Assembly (NCBI GenBank): GCA_964023205.1
Contig: OZ026838.1
Location: 31,833,843-31,897,842 of the forward strand
DNA length: 64,000 nucleotides
Reading direction: 5' to 3'
From: Lutraria lutraria
Lineage: Eukaryota; Mollusca; Bivalvia; Venerida; Mactridae
Shown: piece by piece, positions 13,290-25,000 of the stretch
Layout: every line of letters begins with the position of its first letter
How positions within the stretch are numbered: the first letter of the stretch is position 1
Notes under the pieces: model-generated
What the model saw: the letters and a program-made list of their open reading frames with translations, nothing else
The model's database searches: none
Told to the model about the DNA's origin: nothing
Program-made: the position numbers and the translations under genes

Positions 13290-13952
13290 CTAAAACCCAT
13301 GAAAATACCGAAGAACAATAAGAAAATAACCGACTATATGAAAAAGACAAAACCGAACAATGACAAGAAGAAGAAATCCAAAAACAAAGACCAGGCCAAC
13401 ACTTTACAGCGACATACAGCAAGGGATATAATGGGCCATTACACACAAGTTAATTGGCAAAAGAATTACCAAACACAAGTTCTACAATAGGAAGATACCA
13501 ATGTATATATACAGTAACAAAACCAAAGAGGAAATACAACAACTTATAGTTTCTAGAGAATACAGAATAAACAACAACAGGACTTACACGTATACATGAA
13601 AACAGTTAAAAATACATTAATAATCAATGTACATAAAGTGTTAAACAGTATTAAAATCATCAATAAGCCATTACTGACTGACATACAGCTATGCAGGCAA
13701 ATACCAAAATACATCAAATACGTAACTAAATTAAGAAGATAGATTCCCTTCAATATTTAACATCGATCAAGAGAAGTTACACAACGACTACCAGATACAT
13801 AATATTGTAAGAGAGAATGAAGTACTGTCAGATTATTATCAACACAAATTTCAGTCCCAATTCCTAAGAAGAAAATTGGAAAAAGACCATCGACAGTTTT
13901 GGAAAGATAGAAAACAAAAGAGAGTATCAACAGAAGCTGAATCTTATTGTAA
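13290..13952 (+). pseudogene. A-rich broken reading frames upstream of the Rep-like fragment
   Basis: Coding-like blocks in shifting frames: 13299-13490 (Lys/Asn-rich), about 13440-13600 (with YNRKIPMYIYSNKTKEE), 13571-13742 and 13735-13990 (with IDQEKLHNDYQIHN). Base composition is A-rich on the plus strand, unlike the surrounding T/A-balanced DNA, and matches that of the helicase part. It may be the rest of the same endogenous element, disabled by several shifts. No recognisable domain. Confidence 0.3.
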
Positions 13953-14228
13953 CACGACTTATTCGGAAAAATATTTGAATCCAAACGAGGAATCTACATA
14001 TGGGGACCACCCGGTACTGGAAAAACTTCAACAGTCTACAATTTTACAATGGGTAAACATTACAGCGTACCATGTACGTCTGAACCACGATTCATATTTA
14101 CCTCATACAACAATGAAAATTTCATACTATTCGAAGATTTTGAGGATATTACACCATGCCAGAACCATTTGAAGACCTGTACCAGTGATACCTATATTAT
14201 AGAGGTAGTCTTCAAACGAAGGGTTTAA
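13953..14228 (+). pseudogene. CRESS-DNA-virus Rep-like helicase fragment (decayed viral copy)
   Basis: An open frame of 91 codons to TAA encodes a Walker A loop (IYIWGPPGTGKTS, loop at 14004-14027) and, about 33 residues on, a hydrophobic Walker-B-like strand ILFEDF (from 14124). Spacing and flanking residues fit a superfamily 3 helicase of circular Rep-encoding ssDNA viruses. No HUH nickase motifs, motif C or arginine finger are visible, and upstream reading frames are broken by stops and frameshifts. Known: such Rep genes are often endogenised in invertebrate genomes. Alternatives are a Rep from a plasmid or transposon, or another small P-loop ATPase. Confidence 0.5.
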
Positions 14229-14930
14229 CTAAGTCAAAGTCAAAATCCTTTTATTTCATTTATATCATGTACATTCATGACACAATGAGGAGACAGACAT
14301 GATATCATATTGTTACACATACAATGATTTCCATAACAAAGAACTGAAAATGATAAGCCTTTCTAACAATGAAAAATTATAGGAATGTGGAGAGTCAATA
14401 TTTTTATGATAATGAAATGAATACAAATTAACTACATTTGTATAAATATTTGGGTTTTACATAAAAAAGAAAATAATGGGTAATAATTTAATAGACCAAA
14501 TACTTATAAAGCGCAATACTTCTGACAATTTGAATAAATTATATATAACGATTTGCCTTTTCCATTTTCATGTTCTGGGGCCATCCAAGGGTGAACATGA
14601 AACATGTTTTATCTATTGATTGATATATTGATCTGTTTTGCATTAACACATTTGTTGAGTTTGTATGATTGTTCAATTGTGGAGATAAGATGTACATTTA
14701 TGTTAAATGAACTTAAATCAGTGAAAAAAAACTGTTTGAATCGCTCGATCACCCGTACGCTTGTTGCCATTCTCGAAAGGGAAGAGTGCAAATGTGCAGA
14801 CACAACAAACCGATCATATTGCTCCAGTGGGAAATTCGGTTTGTTAAAGAAACCGGTTCATGTTTTGTACATTAACCTGTTTTGGTTTCATGAAACTTAT
14901 AAGGTTTGACAAACCACGCAGTTTGCTACT
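14229..14930. other. AT-rich region, no gene supported
   Basis: Starts gtcaaagtcaaaatccttt, a phrase common at ends of interspersed repeats. A 101-codon plus frame at 14604-14909 has no recognisable domain. Confidence 0.35.
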
Positions 14931-14934
14931 GCAT

Positions 14935-15125
14935 TTTTACCTGGTCATAAAGATTTTAACATAATATGTATCTCTTTTTCAGACCTGATGTGCCAGCTTT
15001 TATGTATTATAATAATGTATAAAATAAAAATTACATATATCGCATTCTTACCTGGTCATAAAGCTTTTAACATAATATGTATCTCTTTAATTTTACATTT
15101 GTGCTACCTTTTTATGTATGATAAT
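14935..15125. repeat. Direct repeat pair, about 112-bp period
   Basis: ttacctggtcataaagat.ttttaacataatatgtatctctt occurs at about 14938 and again at about 15050. Confidence 0.7.
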
Positions 15126-15519
15126 TCCATTGTTTAATATATATATAAATGCATAGATTCTATAATAAACAATAAAAAAAATATACTACATTGAGTTTAT
15201 TTACCCTCGCCACTGGGAAGTCCCATATGGACGAGCTCTTCGTTCTATACAATATATATACAGTATATATAAAATGTTAAAAAATAAAAATAAATATTTG
15301 ACGTATTTCATGCTCACTTTTCTACATCTACACCTGAAAACATAACAATCATTTAATTAAAACACACCAACAATTGCACGACTATCACACAATATTAACA
15401 AATAAATCAAACGTCAATCCCATACAACGTACACATCTAAATCTTAATAAAAAGGTGTTTGTTCACACTTATATAAATATCAACTCAAATCTGTCTATAA
15501 TTCAATTTGACGACACCAC

Positions 15520-15660
15520 AAGTTTGACGAACCAGAGATTTGACGAAACCGCAACCTATTTTGTACAGAAAGTTAAGTTTGACGAACCAGAGATTTGACG
15601 AAACCGCAACCTATTTTGTACAGAAAGTTAAGTTCGACGAACCGGAGATTTGACGAAACT
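15520..15660. repeat. 55-bp tandem repeat, about 2.5 copies
   Basis: Unit starts aagtttgacgaaccagagat and ends tttgtacagaaagtt. Followed at 15665-15725 by short repeats of gggcctttctgg. Confidence 0.85.
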
Positions 15661-16404
15661 ACTGTCACCCCTTTCTGGTATGGGCCTTTTCGGTGTGGGC
15701 CTTTCTGGAAGTGGGCCTTTCTGACCCTTTTCCATTTAAATTGCCATTTGCATGATCCCGAAATAATATGAAATTTCCTTGTCTGTTTTTCTCTGTAAGA
15801 AAAGATATATTTGTGGTATTTTACAAAGTCTTGGAAGTGTTCAGTAAGACTGACTGCGAGTTATGTATATTCCGAACAGTTTTGAGTACGAAGCTTAAAC
15901 AGGAAGTAAGGTTGTTATATTGACACCGTTTTCAAATTTGATTTTTGGTAATATTTTTGTTTATTTCTAAAATCTTGTACATTTTCTAACTTTAACGAAG
16001 CTATTAATGGTCTTTTTATCAGATAATGATTTAGCGATTGCATTGATACCATTACAGCATTAATTCCAATCTTTCTAAATGTTTTTGTTGGAATTGATCT
16101 TTAGTTTGGATTTTGCCTAGTCGAGAAAAGTAAGCCACAAATGCGTGTGGAACGATCCTGCTTCAAAATCATTTGATTCTAAAGATACCTGTCTTTATTT
16201 ATGTTTCCAAAAATGGGGATTTAGGACTAAGCATCTCAATTCTTGATTAGTCCAATTAATCAGACTGCAAGTAGTGACGGCAAACTCTTTTAACCGTTTA
16301 TGAAATAATCCATCCAGTAGCGACAGTCGCTACATTCCCCGTGATGCGCAATGTCGACTCTTTACTCTGAACTTCTTATCAATAACAGGGCTTTTTAAAT
16401 TTTC

Positions 16405-16570
16405 CCTTCTATAACAGAGGCCGAAATTCGGTGACTTCCCAAAAATTTTGCAAAAAGACCAATTTTGGGCTAGAAATTCCCAAAATATAATGCTATTAAT
16501 TCAAACTCAGTAGTCTAACCTTCTTGAAATTTGGCCAAATATCTTGCTTGAATTTCCCATATAGGCGTTT
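16405..16570. repeat. Interspersed repeat A, copy 1
   Basis: ccttctataacagaggccga...gacttccc...ttggccaaatatc...aatttcccat. Another copy at 20783-21000, and an end fragment at about 18248-18295. Confidence 0.7.
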
Positions 16571-16759
16571 GGTTTCACGTTTTTGTCCGTTTCTATCGAT
16601 CTTTCACAATTTACCACTCTCTATAGTATATATATAACCAGGTAGTTGTATTTAGAGGTAGATGCAACTTCCTCGATAATCGTATATGTATTAAAATAAG
16701 GTGTCGTCGCCTAGCTGATGTATAGATGATCAATAATTAATCGATATTCTATTGTTTTA

Positions 16760-17112
16760 GCAGGGCCCTCATTTGACGTTTTTTGGGGCCGAAATTCGGC
16801 CCCATTCCCCTCCTAAAATCATATACTTTTTTCCCCTATTTTTGAAAAAAATTCCCCTAAAAAAAAAAAAATTGTTTTTTTTGTTTTTTTGCTTAAATGA
16901 TTCATATTAAGTTATTAACCTTTGATTAATAGTATATTAATGTATGTTGTATATTTAAATACAGCCATTTTAAGCTTAAAAGGCTTATTGCAGGGTTACA
17001 CGGCAGTTGATAAAGATCCCCTGAAATTCCCCTTTTTCCTCAAAATGACGCAAAATTCCCCTACCTGAGGGCCCCGGGCCCCTTCCTCTAAAGTGCAGCT
17101 AGGGCCCTGTTT
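16760..17112. repeat. Interspersed repeat B, copy 1
   Basis: gccgaaattcggccccatt, then poly(A)-like runs, then tttaagcttaaa, gcagggttacac, gaggg-ccccgggccccttcc, and ends gtgcagctagggccctg. Copy 2 at 17655-18250 has the same blocks with insertions. Confidence 0.7.
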
Positions 17113-17199
17113 AGCGATGTAGTACCGTAGCATAGCGGGAGAGTATTATACGCCTGTTATTAAAATGGCTGTTGTTTTATTAATTATGGACTAATTCTT

Positions 17200-17530
17200 T
17201 TAAATGTAACCTTGTTAGAAAGCTGAAATATAGCCAATTTTGGAAGTGTACTTATTTTTTCCCTATCTTATAAATTGATCGAGAAATGACGAGTTAAATG
17301 AGATTCAATTTTTTTCCGTTTATCACGCCGTGGTGGAAACATGCCCGACTTTGTGTACATGTTCAAATAAAATTGTCATGTTTTTGTCAATCATTAACCG
17401 ATTGTTTTTTAAGTAACCATGTTAAAAAGCTGAAAGATAGCTGATTTTAGAAATGTACTTATTGTTTCCCTATCTTATAAATTGATCGAGAAATGACGAG
17501 TTTAATGAGATTTTTTTTTCGTTTTACCGA
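17200..17530. repeat. Direct repeat pair of about 115 bp
   Basis: tgtaaccttgttagaaagctg...tcttataaattgatcgagaaatgacgag at about 17205-17320 recurs at about 17405-17520 with small differences. Confidence 0.7.
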
Positions 17531-17588
17531 GAAAAAACCCTGAACATTCCATAGGTATTATTATACAATTCAATAGCCTACCGGTTTC

Positions 17589-17653
17589 GTCATTGACTCA
17601 TCAGGGCATTAATAATAATTCTTTTATTATTATGCCCTGATGAGTCAATGACG
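17589..17653. repeat. Near-perfect 28-bp-arm palindrome
   Basis: cgtcattgactcatcagggc...(ttcttt)...gccctgatgagtcaatgacg. Arms match essentially perfectly with a loop under 10 bp. Confidence 0.85.
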
Positions 17654-17654
17654 A

Positions 17655-18250
17655 ATTTCGGCCCCATTTCCCTCCTACTCCTAGAATAATATACTTTTTT
17701 CCCCTATTTTTGATAAAAATTCCCCTAAAAAAAAAGTAGTATGAAGTTATTAATGTATGTAATATTAATAGTTACAGGGTTAGTAACTGACCCGATACGG
17801 GATATACGGGTCTGTGGAAAACAATATGGGGCAAGACCGAAGGTCTAGTTCCGATATGGTTTCCCACAGACCCGTATATCCCGTATCGGGTCAGTTACTA
17901 TCCCTGTAACGATTACATCACGCAGACTACCTTCCTCATCATCATTTCCAATAAAAGTCTCCATTACAGACCCAATATTTAAATATAAATGACTCCATTA
18001 CAGACCTAATATATTCTGTTAACCTAATATAGGATATATTAGGTCACCACGTGACGTCAAATCATCCAATGACAGAAGCGTAATTTGTAGTACAGCAAAT
18101 ACAGCAATTTTAAGCTTAAAATGCTTGTTGCAGGGTTATAAGGCAGTTGAAAAAAATCCCTGAAATTCCCCTTTTTCCTCAATATGACGTGAAATTCCCC
18201 TACCTGAGGACCCTGGGCCCCTTCCCCTGAAGTGCAGCTAGGGCCCTGAT
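17655..18250. repeat. Interspersed repeat B, copy 2, with nested insertions
   Basis: Same order of blocks as 16760-17112, but interrupted by the 17771 hairpin and about 180 bp of AT-rich sequence containing aggatatattaggtcaccacg and a CACGTGACGTCA site near 18047. Ends gtgcagctagggccctg, then continues into repeat A. Confidence 0.65.
17771..17910. repeat. 140-bp hairpin element with 52-bp arms
   Basis: Left arm 17771-17822 (gttacaggg, then gggatatacgggtctgtgg) and right arm 17859-17910 are inverse copies with about two mismatches. The 36-bp loop contains a small palindrome, gaccgaaggtc. It lies inside a larger repeat (17655-18250) that is uninterrupted in its other copy (16760-17112), so it looks like a fold-back insertion. 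Confidence 0.85.
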
Positions 18251-18932
18251 GGAATTTTCCAAAATGAAAGGCTAAGACCCCTTCCCAATTTTTTTATTCA
18301 CACGTTGTATAAATGCACTTTTGTGATCAATTGTTACCTGTAAGTCACTAAGTGTGAAGAATTAGGGTTGAACACATAAATTTAGAATCAACAACTTATC
18401 GATCCAAGAACAACAATACACACATTTTCATTTTAATATCTGTCTTTAAGTTTAATGTGCTAAACTTCCACAATCAGACCAAATTGTCCGGAACCGTGCT
18501 GTAGTTGTTTTCAATTCCTATGAAAATTCAAATCAACCATTGTGCCCTTGAAAATGACCTAAAACAATGCAGCACCGCACAAGCAATTCAATTAGTATGA
18601 CTATACAGATGCTTTGCATGTTTATTACATATCTTATTGTATGAATTGGATTTGGAAGTTATAAATCTCATAGTCAAAATTAATGACAGACACATCTTAG
18701 ATTCTTGAACTGAGATTCTATGGCAAGTTATCCTTGCTTCAGAATCTCAGCTTATGCTGAGTTAGTGAGCATGAACTCAGACTCTGAAGTTTTATAGCAT
18801 CAACATTCTTTGAGTTTGGTCTCGAACTGAGCTAGGAGCTCTTTTCTGAGCTGGGAGACAGAAGTCCGTGTTTTTATAACCTCGGGATGGTGTAAATATG
18901 AGTTTTAACACTTGATTATTTTTTCAGACAAA

Positions 18933-19008
18933 ATGTCAACAAAAAGAAAGAGAGAATCTGAAGATGATGAAACAAGCCAGTTGTCAAAACAGCTTAAACT
19001 TGATGAAG
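18933..19008 (+). CDS. HMGXB4: HMGXB4 coding exon 1 (start codon)
   Basis: Starts [13 protein letters not shown], a nuclear-signal-like basic cluster followed by acidic residues. The donor is GAAG|gtgagt, phase 1. The acceptor before it ends at 18927, so a non-coding first exon must lie upstream; I cannot place it with confidence. Confidence 0.85.
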
Positions 19009-22000
19009 GTGAGTGTGAGTAACTTAGTGATTATTTTAATTAGATCATATATTTATAGATCATTATATATATTAGTTATTATATAGAATAGATGGCTTGG
19101 AATTCTAACGTATGTGTAGGCTCTGGACATTAAAAAAGTGCTTCTACGTTCTGTGAAGTAAAAACTTTTAAGTCAAGAATTTTCCCGTCCAGTAATCTTG
19201 GAAGAATCACTGGATCGAATCTGTTTTCTCTGGACTGATTGGAAATCATAAAAAAATGTGGCCAGACTTAGCCCCTTCAAAACATTGCATTCCACTCATT
19301 TTAAAGGATGTGAAAACAAAATATTTTTTACTGGAAGTATGTAATTGTTTACATGCTGTACATACAAAAAGGAGATTACAACTTCTAAATTATTCTGTGT
19401 TTTTTAACCAGGTTTTCACAAAGTGAAACCTGGTCATTAGAATGCCGAAAATGGCGGGTGGCATGGCGGGCGGGCGGGTGTCAAACAGGCGGTGTCCGGT
19501 CAATAACTTAAGTTCTGATGGACCAATCTTGACCATGTAGGATCCTTGAATGAAAACATAGCCTGGGATTGTATTTGGGGTCTGTGGGATCAAGGTCAAG
19601 GTCACTGTTACTAAAAATAGAAAATCAGTGTCCTGTCAATAACTTTAAGTTTGGAATGACCAATGTTGACTAAACTTGGTATTTAGCATCCTTGAATGAA
19701 AAGCTAGCCTGGGATCATTGTATTTGGGGTCCGTGGGGTCAAGGTCACTGTTACTAAAAATAGAAAATCAGTGTCCGGTCAATAACTTATGTTTGGAATG
19801 ACCAATGTTGACTAAATTTGGTATTTAGCATCTTTGAATGAAAACCTAGCTTGGAATTGTATTTGGGGTCTGTGGGGTCAAGGTCACTGTTCTAAAAATA
19901 GAAAATCAGCTTTCAGTGAATAACTTAATCTAGGATTAAGATACTGCAATGAAATTTTGTGTGTAGGTAGATTTCATTCTATGCCAGTAGGTTAAAGGTC
20001 TATGTTAACTTATTAGTAGCACTGGAAACTGAACCACTGATGAAGCCTTAGCAAGTTAGCGAAGAATACTAGAGTACTGTGGTATTAAAACCTTGGAAAA
20101 CCTGGTTTCGTGGCACTGCCGCATTTCTTGTTTCCTGATTGCTAGAAGAAGAAAATTTGGGGAAAAAAAAGAAATTATAAGTTCTTTGCTTTTATCATCA
20201 ATCAGTTGTTCAGGTAAAAGTTACATGAAAAAGCTTTAAATAATTACTGGACAGTCAGAACAGCTGGGACAGAATTTTTCCCAGACCAAACAAAATTTTA
20301 CAGGTCAGGTATGTCAGATCAGCACTTTTCGAAATGTCTGCTTTGAAAAAAAGCTAGTTTTGAAGTTATACTGAATTAAGCTCTTTAATACTAGTTGAAA
20401 ATGAACCTTATTTTCAGTGACACGTTCTGGTCGTGTTAGGAAGAAACCTGCAAAGTTTGTTGAAGAAAATGCTGAAATGGCTGAAAACAAGTCTGAGGTT
20501 GCTAAGCCACCTGGTACCCCTCCTGCTGTCACTTCACCCCGAGTTAAAAGTAATCAAATGAAGCTGACAACAGTTTCACCTGTTGTGTATGCTACAAGTC
20601 TCAAAGAAGAAAGTCAGCCTTTGATTATTGAAGACTTTTCTTCAACTGACGAAGACACTGGAAAGACTGCTAGTAGATCATCTAGGGTGAGAATTGTTTA
20701 AATCTAGTATTGTTTTCTTGGTTGACTAAGTCATTTATTATGATAGACTACTTACTGTAGACTAAAACACAGAGCCTTTTTTCCTTCTATAACAGAGGCC
20801 GAAATTCGGTGACTTCCCAATTGAAAAAAGGCTGTTTTTTCCCAATTTGAGGCAAGAAATTCCCGAAAATACAATGCTACTCTTAGTACTCTAACTCGGT
20901 GTCTAACCTTCTCAAAATTTGGCCAAATATCACGCTTGAATTTCCCAAAATGAAAGGCTAAGGCCCCTTCCCAATTCTGGGAAAAAAGGCCCTGAAACAT
21001 AATCAGTAAAAATCATTTTGAGATTTTAAATGTTGTCTTCTTTCATGCCAATATTTTTAAAGTAATGACTATTTGAATAATTATTATTGTGCTCATTTAT
21101 ATAAAAAAGAGCAATATATACAACATTAAACCCGTGCATATTATAGATCTGTGGTACATACAGTTGAACAGAATTATCAATGATTTTTCATTCTAAATTT
21201 ATGTGTTTTTTTGAAGGCACGAAAGAAGTCAGCCAAAGTTTTAGAAATGGAAGAATTTGAAGAAGCAGAAAAGAAGCACACAACAAAAAAAGATGGAAGT
21301 AAGAAAGTAAAGTCTCCAATTGCACATGTTGGTGAAGTCCACATAGAATCTACAACTTCCCATCCCATTCCTAAATTAAAGATAAAGGATATTCCTACTA
21401 CTCCAAAAATAGAAACCATGGTACAGGTGTCCCCTCAGAAATCTCCCGTTGCTGGTATGATGAAGTCTCAAATAGTGGCAGGATCTGCTGAAAAGTCATC
21501 AGCTAGTGTTATAAAGCTTTTACTCAGCTCACCAACTCAATCCTCAAAACCCTCTTTGTCAACAAATTCAGTTGCTCAACCTTCTGGAAATGATACAAAA
21601 CCAAGTGCTAAGAAATCAAAGTCGAAGAGTAATACTGCAGCAGACCTTGCAGCCCATCTGCAGAAAACATCAAAAATAAGACATGCTCTAGAAATGCCAC
21701 AAACCTCTTTATCAGCTGCTCAATCTAATTTATCAATCATCAAACAGAGACTTAGTGCCAGTCTTGATTCTGATATTAAACCTGAATCATATGAATCTGT
21801 TGAAATAGTAAAAAGTGAACAAGAACTTGATCCAGTGACAGTAATGCCTGTGCCAACAATTAAGAAGGAGCCACAATCGAAAAAATCGAACAAGAAGTCT
21901 GTCGACTCAGATGAATCTCCTTTCTTGTCACCACCAATGCCATCACCTAATGTTATCCATGTTGGTCCTATGAATATGGGACTCGAGATAAAAGCTGACG

Positions 22001-25000
22001 CTGATACTAAAAGGAAAAAGCTTAAACTTAAAACTGAACCAGACATGAGTGAAGAAATGTTACATGAAGACTTTGGGCTTGATATGCCAGAAATTGAACT
22101 TGGTAAGTGTTAAACTTACTTTTCTTACTGCAGTATATTTTCAGCTTAAGTTTATAGTTTGAATATTATGACCACCACGTTGGCTGAAGATAAATCATTA
22201 TTATTAAATGGTTCTAAAATTAAAACTGTCTCATTATTAGGGTTGCAACAATATGGCATTTATAACCCGTATTGTAATATATTGCAATACAGTTGACCCA
22301 TATCACAATAGGTATTGCAATACAATGAAGTAATTAAAACACTATAAAACTAAAGCAATTGTTAACTCAAATGTTAACCCATTGCCACATAGAGATAGTG
22401 TAACCAGTAGATGGTTTATCAGTACCAATAGATAAACTATCAGTTTTACATGCTGTACCAACATAGGTTTATTGGAAAACTGCAAATAATCAATACCTTG
22501 TTATTCAGAGGAATGAATTCAGTCTTTGGTGGTTAAAAAAATCACTAAATTATGTCTGCATTCATTTAATTCAATGGATTATGTGATCAATTATTAAAGA
22601 AAATATCATGGTACATGAGTCATGAATGTCGTACCATGGTACATATCAGCGCGACGCTGTATTGCAATATACCAGTATATACTGGGATATCTTTGCACCA
22701 CTATTCATGTTTTGTTTATGTTTCTTCTTTTATTATTTTTCAGGTGATGCTGGAAATGATTCATTCATGGAAATAGAAGAGGAAGATGGTTTGATGATAC
22801 CTGAGGAAGAAGTTGTAACCACGGAGACCAAGCCTAGCAAAGAGCAAAAGAAGAAAACACCAAAAGGAAAAAAGAAAACATCTGGAGCCCATCTTGGTGA
22901 AATTCCCAATACAGGTAAAATCAATCAAACTTTAGTAAGGCTTTTATGGTCAGTTTTATTTCAGATATCATCAGATTTCCACATAAACTGACCATATTTA
23001 TGTTTCAGTCACATCGGTAAAACCATAATTGTAAAAGCGAGTTTTTTAATAAAAGCACATTCAGTTCAACTATGAACAATGTGAAACTTGGCTGCAGTTA
23101 ATTTAAACTACATGCTTATTTAATTACTTCATTGGTATGCATATTTTGTGGTAACTCTTATAGGAAGATCTGATTCATCAGGTACAACAAGATGAATATT
23201 TGATTGCAACAAAGTCGCATGGTTAATTTAATATATATTTATTTTATACTGTAGATGGAGAACTTGTGATGGATTTTTCACGAATGAAATCTGATGATAA
23301 AAAAAAGAAAAAGGACAAAAATCAGAAAGAGGAGACTGCAGAGGTTTGATTATAGTTATCTTCTGCTACATGAATTGAACAATTATTCTAGTTAAAGGTC
23401 CATTAGCTTTTTGAATTTTGTAATACAGAACAAAAGATAAAATTATCATAAAATATACGAAATATTTTTCATTTGCTCTAAAACCATATTTACATAATAC
23501 CTTTCTTTAGCCACATCACATAAAATGTTGCCAGATTCTTTTTCTTATTTTTTGCAATACCATTGAAAAAAATAGTATGCTACATTTCTGTATGTACTCG
23601 TGATTAAAAAGAATATTTCAGAATGTTTTTACTGAAAGTGAAAGTCAATTTCACTGATAAGACATCTTTCTATGTAAAATAAGACCTACTTTAATTTTAA
23701 CATCCAAAAAGCTAATGGGGCTTTAATAGTGATTTGTTTGTAAAATTATGTAATTATACCCCCAGATATGAAATATATGGGGGCTATATTGGATTCACGC
23801 TTGACGGTCGGTCGGTCGGCCGGTCGGTCGGTCGGTCCGTGCGTCTGTAGACACAATTTGTCCAGAGAATTTCTCAGCAACTACTTACAGGATTTCAATA
23901 AAACTTCACAGAAGTGATCAGTAGTAAGCCTAGTTGTGCTAGCTTAAAGCAATTTTCGTTCGGATTAATTATCACTGAGTTATACCCCTTTGTTGTTTTT
24001 ATACAGTATATACAATAGGTAAATTTTGTCCGGACAATTTCTCAGCAACTACTCACAGGATCTCAATGAAACTTCACAGAAGTGATCAGTAGTAAGCCCA
24101 GTTGTGCATGATTAAAGTATTATTCGTTCGGATTAATTTTCACTGAGTTATGGCCCTTTGTTGTTTTTATACAGTATATACAATAGGCAAATTTTGTCCG
24201 GACAATTTCTCAGCAACTACTCACAGGATTTCAACGAAACTTCACAGGAGTAATAAGTAGTTAGCCTAGTTGTGCATGCTTAAATCATTTTTCATTTGGA
24301 TTGATTTTCACTGAGTTATAGCCCTTTGTTTTTTTCTACAGTATATACAATAGGCAAATTTTGTCCTGACTATTTCTCATTGACTACTGCCAGGAATTCA
24401 ATAAAACTTCTCAGAAGTGATAAGTAGTTAGCCTAGTTGTGCATGCTTTAAGCTTGTCTTGGTTGGTTAAATTTTTACTGAGTTATGGCCCTTTGTTGTT
24501 TTTTATACAGTGTATATACAATATCTCAGTAACAACTCATAGGAATTCAATGAAACTTCACAGAAGTTATAAAAAGTAAGCCAAGTTGTGCATGCAATAA
24601 CCAGGTTTTGTTTGGATTAATTTTCACTGAGTTATGGCCCTTTGTTTTATACAATTAGGTAAATTTTGTCCGTACCATTTCTCAGCAACTACATGCAGGA
24701 ATTCAGTGAAACTTCTTAGAAGTGATAAGTAGTTTGCCAAGTTGTGCATGTCCACAATAGGTTTTGTCCAAGTAAATTTTAATGAGTTATGACCCTTTGT
24801 TATTTTTTATATAATGTATATTTAGAAACTGGTCAGGATATTTCTAAGCAACAATTTGCAGGTATTAAAAAAATGAAAATGCATTATATTTCCCTCTGTA
24901 AAATGTAACAATAACTGTGTCAAGGCCGCATCTGGGGGTATTCATCACCTTTAGTGATAGTTCTAGTTAAGTTTTCAGAATGTAGTTAGTGTGTAGTGTA

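Noticed and set aside
14604..14909. 101-codon plus-strand open frame
   Set aside because: No domain, no splice context, AT-rich composition; likely chance.
15840..15910. Possible HMGXB4 5'UTR exon (aaacaggaa|gtaagg with an ETS-like caggaagt)
   Set aside because: A good donor and ETS word alone are too weak; no way to link it to the 18928 acceptor without transcripts.
22626..22991. 121-codon frame beginning upstream of the HMGXB4 exon at 22744
   Set aside because: Only 22744-22914 is exon, bounded by a tttttcag acceptor and gtaaaa donor; the upstream part is MITE-like intron sequence.
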